Positions 8,488 to 15,475 of a stretch of 64,000 nt of DNA are shown here, in pieces. The notes under the pieces were generated by a model, which was not told the DNA's origin, did no database searches, and worked only from the letters and a program-made list of their open reading frames with translations. The first letter of the stretch is position 1. Every line of letters starts with the position of its first letter. Location: NCBI GenBank assembly GCA_019636755.1, contig JAHBWZ010000001.1, forward strand, positions 1 to 64,000. The letters run 5' to 3'. The DNA is from Phycisphaeraceae bacterium. GTDB lineage: Bacteria > Planctomycetota > Phycisphaerae > Phycisphaerales > SM1A02. Made by a program: the position numbers and the translations under genes.

Positions 8488-9294
8488 ATGCGGAACCCCC
8501 GAACCCTCGCCGTTCTCTCCACAGTCACCGCCGTCCTCGCCGCCTGCACCGCCGCACCGGATCAGCGCACCGGCGCCCTCCCGGCTCCGGAAGCGGCGGC
8601 GGCTGCCTGGAACGAGCAGACGCCCGTCGGTCGGATCGTGCGCGACCAGCCGGAGACGGCGCGGATCTTCGCCCTCGTCGAGATCGACTACTGCTGCGGC
8701 GGCGACGCGTCCCTGGGAGAGGCAGCGGCCGCGAAACAGGTCAACGTGCACCGGTTGCTCAACGCACTCGCCGCGGTCCGCGGAGGCCCGGTCGACGGGG
8801 CGACGCAGGTCCTGCCGCACGCGACGGTCGACGACCTGATGACGCACATCATCGATGTCTACCACGCCCCGCTGCGCCGTGACCTGCCGGACCTGGAGGA
8901 CCGCATCGCCACCGTTGTCCGTGTCCACGGTGACGGACATCCGGAACTGCCGGAGGTCCAGGTGACGTTCCGGGCGCTGCGTGCCGGCATGGAGCAGCAT
9001 CTGCAGGTCGAGGAAGCGCGTGTCTTCCCGGCGATCGCCCACCTGGCCGCGGGCAGGCCGGTCGATGCCATGGAGCCGATGATCCAGGCGCTGTACGATG
9101 ATCACGACGAGGTGGCCGCGGCACTGCAGACCCTGCATCGTCTCACGAACGGCTATGCGCCCCCGACCCGCGCCTGCGCGCTGTACCGCGGCGTGCTTCG
9201 CGATCTCGACCATCTGGAGCGACAGACCATGGCGCACGTGCACCTGGAGAACCAGGTCCTGCTGCCCAGGGCGCGTGCGATGCTTCCCCGATGA
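8488..9294 (+). CDS. RIC/YtfE-type di-iron protein with a lipoprotein signal, 268 aa
   Basis: Residues from about 43 match the RIC (YtfE/ScdA) iron-sulfur cluster repair family. An N-terminal ScdA-type domain contains the hallmark IDYCCGGDASLGEA (Cys69, Cys70). A hemerythrin-like four-helix domain follows, with candidate iron ligands in HIIDVYH, MEQHLQVEEARVFP (His171, Glu175), LYDDHDEV and MAHVHLENQVLLP. Known family members act in the cytoplasm to repair Fe-S centres damaged by nitric oxide or oxidants. Here the protein opens with a good signal peptide and lipobox (VLAAC, Cys20), so it should be anchored outside the cytoplasm. That is unexpected for the family. No Met near residue 40 offers a cytoplasmic start. 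Confidence 0.85.
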   Translation: MRNPRTLAVLSTVTAVLAACTAAPDQRTGALPAPEAAAAAWNEQTPVGRIVRDQPETARIFALVEIDYCCGGDASLGEAAAAKQVNVHRLLNALAAVRGGPVDGATQVLPHATVDDLMTHIIDVYHAPLRRDLPDLEDRIATVVRVHGDGHPELPEVQVTFRALRAGMEQHLQVEEARVFPAIAHLAAGRPVDAMEPMIQALYDDHDEVAAALQTLHRLTNGYAPPTRACALYRGVLRDLDHLERQTMAHVHLENQVLLPRARAMLPR

Positions 9295-9396
9295 TCGGGC
9301 CCCGCGCGGGTCGCCGACGCCCGGGACCGACCCGGCATGGTGACCGGTCCGCGGACTCACCCCGGTACGGCGGTGCGGGTACGCTTCGCCCGACCG

Positions 9397-9876
9397 ATGA
9401 AGATCGATCTCACCGAATCCGTCGCGGCCGGCACCGACGCCGGCACGCTCTGGCGGCGCGTGCTGGAGCCCGGCGCCGTGATCGGGCTTCTCGGTGGCAC
9501 CACGTCGGACGTCCGCGACTATGCGGATCCCGATGAACCCGCCGCCCGCGGCCACACGTTCCGTTCCACCGGGATCGGCGGTGGTCTCTATCACGCGCGG
9601 ATCGACGAGTGCGTCGAGCCGGTGACGGTGTCGTATGTCATCTGGCGGGATGACGCGCCGGAAACCGTCGCGCTGCTGACCTGGTCCATCGCGGTCGAAC
9701 GCTCACGCACGGTGCTCACCGGGACGCTGAACATGGACCTGCCCGTCGAGACGCTCCTGGCGTCCTTCTCGCCGGCGACCGCCCTCGCGCTCCCGATCGT
9801 GCAGCCGTTCGTGGCGCGGTCGGTGCGGAACCGACTGCGGCAACGACTCGTCGCGATGGCGGACGGAGCGCGTTAG
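9397..9876 (+). CDS. Hypothetical SRPBCC-like protein, 159 aa
   Basis: A small soluble protein starting MKIDLTESVAAGTDAGTLWRR. The opening ESVAAGTDAGTLWRRVLEP, the mid-section VTVSYVIWRDDAPETVALLTW and the ending ALALPIVQPFVARSVRNRLRQRL suggest an alpha/beta ligand-binding fold like the SRPBCC (START/polyketide cyclase) superfamily. This is judged from pattern only. No catalytic residues are recognisable. The ATG at 9397 is preferred because the upstream in-frame segment from 9337 is Arg/Pro-rich. It follows the RIC gene by 102 bases on the same strand and could be cotranscribed with it. Confidence 0.6.
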   Translation: MKIDLTESVAAGTDAGTLWRRVLEPGAVIGLLGGTTSDVRDYADPDEPAARGHTFRSTGIGGGLYHARIDECVEPVTVSYVIWRDDAPETVALLTWSIAVERSRTVLTGTLNMDLPVETLLASFSPATALALPIVQPFVARSVRNRLRQRLVAMADGAR

Positions 9877-9928
9877 GCGGAGGGGCGCGGCCACCGCCGG
9901 CGGCGCCCGGACGCCGCGGGGCCATGCG

Positions 9929-10462
9929 CTACTTCGGCGGCTTCGGCACGTGCTGATCGATCAGGATCGGATTGCCGTCGGGATCGACGAGCATGATGTG
10001 CGCGGGGCCCGTCGATGATGCATCGGCGGTCGCGGTCAGGGGGATGCCGCGGCTGGCGAGCGCCCGCTGGATGTCGCGCACGTCATCGAACTCGGCGAGC
10101 GGGTGCCCGTCTGCATCCCAGCCTGGGTTGAAGGTGAGGATGTTCCGCTCGAACATGCCCTGGAACAGCCCGATCGTGGCGTGTCCGCTCCGCAGGATCA
10201 CCCAGTGCTGCGCCGGATCTCCGCCGATCATGCGGAAGCCGAGCGCTTCATAGAACGAACGCGAGGCCGCGAGATCCGCGGTCGCAAGACTGACCGAGAA
10301 GTTCCCGAGCTGCATCGCCGGTTCGGGCGCCTGCCGGGCGGCGCGAGACTCCGTGGCGCCGGTCGCGGCGCAGCCGGCGGTCACACACAGAAGAAGCGTC
10401 GCGGCCGGATGTCTCAGGGGATATCTCCCGCGATGCTGTATGGGATGCAGGGAAACCTTCAT
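9929..10462 (-). CDS. VOC/glyoxalase-fold putative lipoprotein, 177 aa
   Basis: The domain from about residue 50 is a vicinal oxygen chelate (glyoxalase/bleomycin resistance) module: NFSVSLATADLAASRSFYEALGFRMIGG at the start of the family fold, then HWVILRSGHATIGLFQGMF and a C-terminal IMLVDPDGNPILIDQH. Single-domain VOC proteins usually dimerise and bind a metal. The reaction here is unknown. Start at 10462 (MKVSLHPIQ) gives an N-terminal signal ending LLLCVTAGC; the lipobox has Thr at -3, so lipidation is probable rather than certain. An extracytoplasmic VOC protein is uncommon. It converges with the hypothetical gene ending at 9876. Confidence 0.75.
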   Translation of the reverse strand: MKVSLHPIQHRGRYPLRHPAATLLLCVTAGCAATGATESRAARQAPEPAMQLGNFSVSLATADLAASRSFYEALGFRMIGGDPAQHWVILRSGHATIGLFQGMFERNILTFNPGWDADGHPLAEFDDVRDIQRALASRGIPLTATADASSTGPAHIMLVDPDGNPILIDQHVPKPPK

Positions 10463-10595
10463 GGTCGGCTCCGATCGGGTCCGGGGGATGCCGGCAGCGT
10501 ACCGCCGCACCGGGTGCGGCGGTGCAGCGCGCCGGGAGGCACCGGTGCCCGCCGCGCTGAAGAACGCCGCTGCCACGTCGGCCCCCGGCCGGTGC

Positions 10596-11108
10596 TCACG
10601 GGCCGCGGACGACGGTCAGGGCGACATCGGTGTCCAGGACCCGCGCGTGCGCCGGCAGGTCCGTGCAGGCGCACCGGATCCGCCGCGTGATCGCATAAGG
10701 CTCGCGCTCGACCCGTCCGGTGAAGTCATGCACCCACACGGACACCTCGCCACAGTCATGGACAACCGCGGTCAGCAGGTCCGTGACCACCGCGTGCAGG
10801 CCGTCGCCGGGACGGGGCGCTGTCCGCATCGACGCGATGGCCCGCTCGATCTTCGCCTCGCTCCAGCCCAGCCGCCGGTACTTCGCCTCCGCCCGCGCGC
10901 GATCGTTGGGCGGACCGGTGCCGGGGCGCTGGTACCACGCGCAGGAGCACCCGCCGCCAGTCACGAGCAGCGGCGTGCGCGCCGGTCCGGCGGCCTCGAC
11001 CGCGGACGGGTTGCCGGTCCGATCGATGCGGAGCCCGGGTTCCGCATGCCGCCGCGCCACCGCATCGGCGACCTCCGCGGGGACGGCCATGGTGATGAAG
11101 AAACACAT
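10596..11108 (-). CDS. Conserved-looking hypothetical protein, 170 aa
   Basis: I do not recognise this family. It begins MCFFITMAVPAEVADAV and contains a Cys-rich GGGCSCAWYQRPG block and a later RRIRCACTDLPAHARVLD. Between them are an RAEAKYRRLGWSEAKIERAI helix and a hydrophobic HAVVTDLLTAVVHDCGEVSVWVHDF stretch. The ordered hydrophobic pattern and the start coinciding with MCFFIT argue for a real cytoplasmic protein. The five Cys in SC, CAW and CAC settings might bind a metal, but this is a guess. It lies divergent from the GNAT gene starting at 11259. Confidence 0.6.
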   Translation of the reverse strand: MCFFITMAVPAEVADAVARRHAEPGLRIDRTGNPSAVEAAGPARTPLLVTGGGCSCAWYQRPGTGPPNDRARAEAKYRRLGWSEAKIERAIASMRTAPRPGDGLHAVVTDLLTAVVHDCGEVSVWVHDFTGRVEREPYAITRRIRCACTDLPAHARVLDTDVALTVVRGP

Positions 11109-11258
11109 GGGGCCGTGAGTATCCACGCTCGGGCGGCCGCATGCCTGCGGCGCCGCCGCGCCGAAGCAGGCCCGGTACACTCGGACCGTGGCCGGCCCGG
11201 CGCCGGCCCGGAGCGGACGACCGGTCCTGCCCGACCGGACCGTCGGAGGCGCATCACG

Positions 11259-12065
11259 ATGACGACCGCCATGCCGCACCCATCCCTCCGCTCCCTCGGC
11301 GCGGAGATCGGCCGGGTATCCGCACAGCACATCGACCGGGTCTTCAGGTCGGTCCTCGCCGGCCCGGGCGTGGTCAGCGAGTCGCGCTTCCTGCGCCTGA
11401 TCACCGGCGAACCGCATCCCTTCGGGAACTTCGCGCTGGTCCGCACCCCGGCGGATGCGCCGGGCCTGCAGGCGGCGATCGAGCCCCTGCTGGCGTGCGG
11501 GGCGCCGTCGGCGGTCCTCTTCACCGAGCCCGCCTCCGCGGCCGCGGAAGGCGTGCTGCACGGCGCCGGGTTCGAGCCGCACGGCGCGATGCCCGCGATG
11601 GCGGTCGACATCGATGCCCTGACCGCCCTCGACCTGCCGGACGGATACACGTGGGCGCGATTCGGTCCCGATGCCGACGCCGACGCGTGGACCGACGCGT
11701 TCTCCATCGGCTACGAACTGCCGCGCGGCGTCGGCGAGCGCTTCTCGCCCGCCGCGATCCCGGCCGGTTCGAACGCGGCGGACGCGATCCGGTTCTACGC
11801 GGTCCTCCGCGATGACCGCATCGTCTCGACGTCGATGATGTATCTCGCCGACGGCGTCGCCGGGATCTACTGCGTGTCGACCGTTCCGGATGAGCGCGGC
11901 AAGGGACTCGGGGCGTACTCGACCGCGGCGCCGCTGCGGCGCGCCCGGGCGCTCGGATATCGCGTCGGCGTGCTCCAGTCATCGCCGGCCGGTCACGCCG
12001 TCTATCGCCGCCTGGGGTTCGTCGACGTCGGCACCGTGCCGCTCTTCGTGCGGATCCCGACGTGA
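11259..12065 (+). CDS. GNAT-family N-acetyltransferase, 268 aa
   Basis: The C-terminal half is a GNAT domain: IYCVSTVPDERGKGLGAYSTAAPLRRAR (motif A, with the acetyl-CoA pyrophosphate loop R-G-K-G-L-G) followed by VLQSSPAGHAVYRRLGFVDVG (motif B). The N-terminal half, with FGNFALVRTPADAPGL and FEPHGAMPAMAVDI, looks like a degenerate GNAT copy, a common two-copy arrangement. The ATG at 11259 is supported by GGAGG nine bases upstream. The acetyl acceptor is unknown. No operon partner; the next plus-strand gene is far away and the following desaturase is on the other strand. Confidence 0.85.
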   Translation: MTTAMPHPSLRSLGAEIGRVSAQHIDRVFRSVLAGPGVVSESRFLRLITGEPHPFGNFALVRTPADAPGLQAAIEPLLACGAPSAVLFTEPASAAAEGVLHGAGFEPHGAMPAMAVDIDALTALDLPDGYTWARFGPDADADAWTDAFSIGYELPRGVGERFSPAAIPAGSNAADAIRFYAVLRDDRIVSTSMMYLADGVAGIYCVSTVPDERGKGLGAYSTAAPLRRARALGYRVGVLQSSPAGHAVYRRLGFVDVGTVPLFVRIPT

Positions 12066-12142
12066 CCCGCCCGGCGCGGTGCGCCCGTCATCCGGCCGAT
12101 CCCCGCGCCGGCACTGGCGGCCTGACCGGGGTGTGGGACCGG

Positions 12143-13252
12143 TTACGCCGCGCGGCCCATGCGGACCAGCCATCGCTGGTGCGACGCGATCGCGGACCAG
12201 ATGGTCCGGTGCGCTGAATAGCGGATGCCGAACTCGCGGCACGTGTCCTCGACGAGTCTCGAGAGCGCCGGGTAGTGCACGTGACAGATCCGGGGAAAAA
12301 GATGGTGCTCGACCTGGAAGTTCAGACCGCCCAGGAACCAGCAGAGCACGCGACTGCCGCGGGCGAAGTCCACCGTGGTCTGGACCTGGTGCACCGCCCA
12401 CCCGGTCTGCATGCGCTGCCCGCCCTTCTCGTCGTCGACCGGCACCGGGAACTCGGCTTCGGCAACGCAGTGCGCAAGCTGAAAGACGACGCTGAGAACG
12501 ACGCCGCTCACGAAGGCGGCGATCGCGTAGACCGACACCACCGCCCACGCGGGGTGCAGCAGCATGGGGATCACGAACGCGATGGAGAAGAACACCGCCT
12601 TGCCGGCGATGAAGATCACCAGGTCCCAGCCCCTGGGGCGCGGGATCGCATGCTCGCCGATCCGGCCGACGATCACGTTGTAGAAGTCGTCCACGAAGTG
12701 CCACTTGATGGCCAGGAAGCCGTAGAGCAGCCAGAGGTAGATGCCCTGGAACCGGTGGAACCAGTAGCGCTTCTGCTGCGGCGACAGCCGACCGAGCGCG
12801 CCCACGTTGATGTCGTCGTCGTGGCCGTCGATGTTCGGATACGTGTGGTGAAACGAGTTGTGCTTCCAGTTCCACAGATAGGAACTGCCGCCCATCATGT
12901 CCAGCGTGAGCGCCATGAGCCGGTTCACCCAGCGCCGGTCGGAATATGCCTTGTGCCCGCCGTCGTGCTGGATGTTGAACCCGATGGCTGCGACCGAGAC
13001 GCCCAGCACGATCGCGAGCGGAACGACGGTCCACCATGCGGTCGCGACGAAAAGCAGGGCCAGGTAGGCCGAGAGGAACCAGGCGAGAATCGTGGCCGTC
13101 TTCACGTACATCGCCGGACAGTCCCGCCGGCGCCTGCCCGTGCGCTCGAAGTAGGCGTCTGCGCGCTGTCTGAGTTCCTGGATGAAGCGGTCACCGGCGG
13201 TGTACTTGAGGCCGGGGGCGGAGATCGGCCTCGGGGATTGGGTCGTCTGCAT
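12143..13252 (-). CDS. Front-end acyl-lipid/acyl-CoA desaturase, 369 aa
   Basis: Membrane di-iron desaturase of the linoleoyl-CoA (delta-6) type. The three histidine boxes are HDGGH (96-100), HNSFHH (131-136) and QVEHHLFP (313-320); a Gln in the third box marks front-end desaturases. Four hydrophobic segments lie at about 53-90 and 215-260. There is no fused cytochrome b5 domain, unlike eukaryotic relatives, so electrons must come from a separate donor. The start MQTTQSPRP at 13252 is preferred over a Pro/Arg-rich extension. The expected role is introducing a double bond into membrane fatty acids between an existing one and the carboxyl end; substrate not determined. Confidence 0.9.
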   Translation of the reverse strand: MQTTQSPRPISAPGLKYTAGDRFIQELRQRADAYFERTGRRRRDCPAMYVKTATILAWFLSAYLALLFVATAWWTVVPLAIVLGVSVAAIGFNIQHDGGHKAYSDRRWVNRLMALTLDMMGGSSYLWNWKHNSFHHTYPNIDGHDDDINVGALGRLSPQQKRYWFHRFQGIYLWLLYGFLAIKWHFVDDFYNVIVGRIGEHAIPRPRGWDLVIFIAGKAVFFSIAFVIPMLLHPAWAVVSVYAIAAFVSGVVLSVVFQLAHCVAEAEFPVPVDDEKGGQRMQTGWAVHQVQTTVDFARGSRVLCWFLGGLNFQVEHHLFPRICHVHYPALSRLVEDTCREFGIRYSAHRTIWSAIASHQRWLVRMGRAA

Positions 13253-13588
13253 GCTGATTCCTGGTCGGAGCGGATCCCCCGGGGCCCGGGGGGGCGTGCG
13301 CGGTCTGGACATCCTGTCTCGCCGGCCCTGGCGCGGTGGCGTCACCGCCCGGCTGCCACGGCGCGGATACCACCGCCCGGATAGCGGCACCGCCGCTGGC
13401 GCGACAGGAAAGCCGTCGCGGACGGCGGCGGAGGGCGGTCATTCTATTCGTCCGCGTGACGTGCCGCCAGACGACAGGTGGGCAGACGCGCGGTCTGACG
13501 GCGTGCCGATTCGCGTCTGTCGATCCGAGCGTGCCGGCGCCGCCCCGACGGCCACCGGTCGGTCCGTCGGATCAGACCGGCCCGCGGA
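13253..13588. other. Non-coding gap, nothing recognised
   Basis: These 336 bases separate two minus-strand genes (desaturase upstream region and the HD-domain gene end). Only Arg-rich shadow frames are present. No clear hairpin, repeat or promoter pair was found. Confidence 0.4.
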
Positions 13589-14224
13589 TCACCGTCCGGT
13601 GTCCTGCGTCGATGCCTGTGCCGCGGGTGCGCCGGCTGGCATGAACAATCGCGGCGCGGCCTCCCGCAGCGCGACAATGCAGGCGCGCAGGTGGCTCTCC
13701 TCGTCGATCCCGAACGCCTGCGCCACCTCGGCGCAGCCCGCGGCCACGTCGGCGCGGCTCACGCCTGCCGCGAACGCCCTGTCCCGGAGTTTCTTCCGGA
13801 CGCTCGCCGGCTCCAGCCCGTCGAAGCGGCCCGGCCGGACGCGGGCGCACGCCGTGATGAATCCGCTGAGTTCGTCCACGGCGAAGAGCATCGTGGCCAT
13901 CGGCGTGGTCCGCGGTGTCCCGGTGTACCCGGCGTGTCCCATGATGGCGTCGAGGATCTCCGCGTCGACGTCGCCGCGCGAGCGCAGGTGTGCGACGGCG
14001 GTCATCGGGTGTTCCGCGGGCGTCGGATGGCGCTCGTAATCCAGGTCGTGCAGGAGCCCGGCCACCGTCCATCGATCGACCTCGTCGGGGGCCAGCCGGC
14101 GGGCGTACGCCGCCATGCACGCGGCGACCCCCTCGCAGTGGGTCCGCAGTGCCTCGCCGGCGACCCAGGTGTGCAGCAGGTCACGCGCTGCGTCCACGGT
14201 GATCGAATGCATGCGATCCGACAT
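13589..14224 (-). CDS. HD-domain phosphohydrolase, 211 aa
   Basis: Metal-dependent HD superfamily protein. The order is H in LRTHCEGVAACM, the HD pair in AGLLHDLDYERHP, then AEHPMTAVAHLRS and DAIMGHAGYTGTPRTTPMATML, giving the usual H...HD...H/D pattern. Later KKLRDRAFAAGVSRADV forms the C-terminal helices. Proteins of this size hydrolyse phosphomonoesters or nucleotides; the substrate is unknown. The tail after residue 190 is Ala/Pro-rich. Start at 14224 (MSDRMHSI) fits the family length. It could be cotranscribed with the small gene at 14255-14554. Confidence 0.8.
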   Translation of the reverse strand: MSDRMHSITVDAARDLLHTWVAGEALRTHCEGVAACMAAYARRLAPDEVDRWTVAGLLHDLDYERHPTPAEHPMTAVAHLRSRGDVDAEILDAIMGHAGYTGTPRTTPMATMLFAVDELSGFITACARVRPGRFDGLEPASVRKKLRDRAFAAGVSRADVAAGCAEVAQAFGIDEESHLRACIVALREAAPRLFMPAGAPAAQASTQDTGR

Positions 14225-14254
14225 GGCCGCGGATGGTACGGGATCGGCCCGGCG

Positions 14255-14554
14255 CTACTCCCGGAGAAAGAGTCCGTAGGCGCGCGACCGCGCCGGATCC
14301 GACCCGTGCACGGTCCCGAGGACCATCCGGCGCCCCGTGCGGGGCGAGGAGAAGCGGCGTTCGCCGCCCCGGTCGAGCAGCGCGCTGAAGGAGAAGAGGC
14401 CGGTCCGCGCGTGGTGATACTCGTTGGTGCCGCCCTCGCCCTGCGTGGATCCGGCGGCGGCGGTGAACTGGTTGACACCGCCCTCCACGACCAGCACCGC
14501 GATCGACTGGTGCGCTGCAGCGTACCGGCCCGCCCCGGGAGGTGGCCGGGTCAC
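14255..14554 (-). CDS. Small hypothetical protein, 99 aa
   Basis: Unrecognised. The central part reads like a folded protein (SIAVLVVEGGVNQFTAAAG, then TNEYHHARTGLFSFSALLD and RMVLGTVHGSDPARSRAYGL), unlike the Arg/Pro-rich shadow frames around it. It sits 30 bases upstream of the HD-domain gene on the same strand. It starts only 28 bases from the divergent fdhD start, so its upstream region overlaps the fdhD promoter. No signal peptide or known motif. Real gene status is uncertain. Confidence 0.45.
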   Translation of the reverse strand: MTRPPPGAGRYAAAHQSIAVLVVEGGVNQFTAAAGSTQGEGGTNEYHHARTGLFSFSALLDRGGERRFSSPRTGRRMVLGTVHGSDPARSRAYGLFLRE

Positions 14555-14581
14555 GCCGTCCCGCGGGTATCCTGCGGCGCG

Positions 14582-15445
14582 ATGTCAGAGGAGGCGACTC
14601 CGTACAGGGTGCTGCGATACCGCGACGACCGGCCGGCCGAGCCTGCGCACGAGGAGGTTGCCCGGGAGGCGCCGCTCATCATCCGGCTGGCCGGGCGCGA
14701 TGTGGGCGTGACGATGCGGACGCCGGGCCATGACGCGGAACTCATCCCGGGTTTTCTCTTCGGTGAAGGCGTCATCGCGCGGCGCGCCGATGTCCGGGCC
14801 ATCCACCCGTGCGATGCGGCCGCGGGTGACTGCCTGGACGTGACGCTGGCGCCGGGCGTTCCGGTGGACTTCGCGCGGCTCAGCCGGCACGTGTTCGCGT
14901 CGTCGAGTTGCGGCATCTGCGGCTCGGTCAGCATCGAGCGCCTTCGGGCGCGCGTTTCGAGGGCGGGAGACGGGCCGCGCCTGGACCCGGCCGTCATCCA
15001 TGCCCTGCCCGGCTCGCTGCGCTCGGCGCAGCCGACGTTCGACCGTACGGGCGGTCTGCACGCGGCCGCGCTGTTCGATGCGGACAGTCGTCGCCTGGTG
15101 GTGCGGGAGGACATCGGGCGTCACAACGCTGTGGACAAGGTCGTGGGTCATGCCCTCTGGTCGGAGATGCTGCCGCTCGTCCGGCACATCCTCCTGGTGA
15201 GCGGCCGGGCATCGTTCGAGATCGTGCAGAAGGCCGCCTGCGCGGGGATCCCCGTCGTGGCGGCGGTGTCGGCGCCGTCGTCGCTGGCGATCGACCTGGC
15301 GCGCGACCTGAACATGACGCTCATCGGATTCCTCCGCGACGGACGGTTCACCGTCTACGCCGGCGCGGAGCGGCTCCGCGCATCCCAGGGGCGCGCGGCG
15401 GGGATCACGGATCCCGCCGCGCACGCGGATCGTCCGCCGGGGTGA
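14582..15445 (+). CDS. fdhD: Formate dehydrogenase accessory sulfurtransferase FdhD, 287 aa
   Basis: FdhD carries sulfur from the IscS desulfurase to the molybdenum cofactor of formate dehydrogenase, an essential activation step. The family Cys pair CGIC (Cys110, Cys113) lies in the flexible loop SSSCGICGSVSIE. Other family blocks are the opening APLIIRLAGRDVGVTMRTPGHDAELIPGFLFGEG region (30-63), EDIGRHNAVDKVVGHAL (about 178-194), and ILLVSGRASFEIVQKAACAG with PSSLAIDLA. Length is normal. It is convergent with fdhA, 30 bases apart, so enzyme and maturation factor lie together but on opposite strands. Confidence 0.95.
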   Translation: MSEEATPYRVLRYRDDRPAEPAHEEVAREAPLIIRLAGRDVGVTMRTPGHDAELIPGFLFGEGVIARRADVRAIHPCDAAAGDCLDVTLAPGVPVDFARLSRHVFASSSCGICGSVSIERLRARVSRAGDGPRLDPAVIHALPGSLRSAQPTFDRTGGLHAAALFDADSRRLVVREDIGRHNAVDKVVGHALWSEMLPLVRHILLVSGRASFEIVQKAACAGIPVVAAVSAPSSLAIDLARDLNMTLIGFLRDGRFTVYAGAERLRASQGRAAGITDPAAHADRPPG

Positions 15446-15475
15446 CGACCGGGGACGAGGCGCCGGGGCCCGTGA

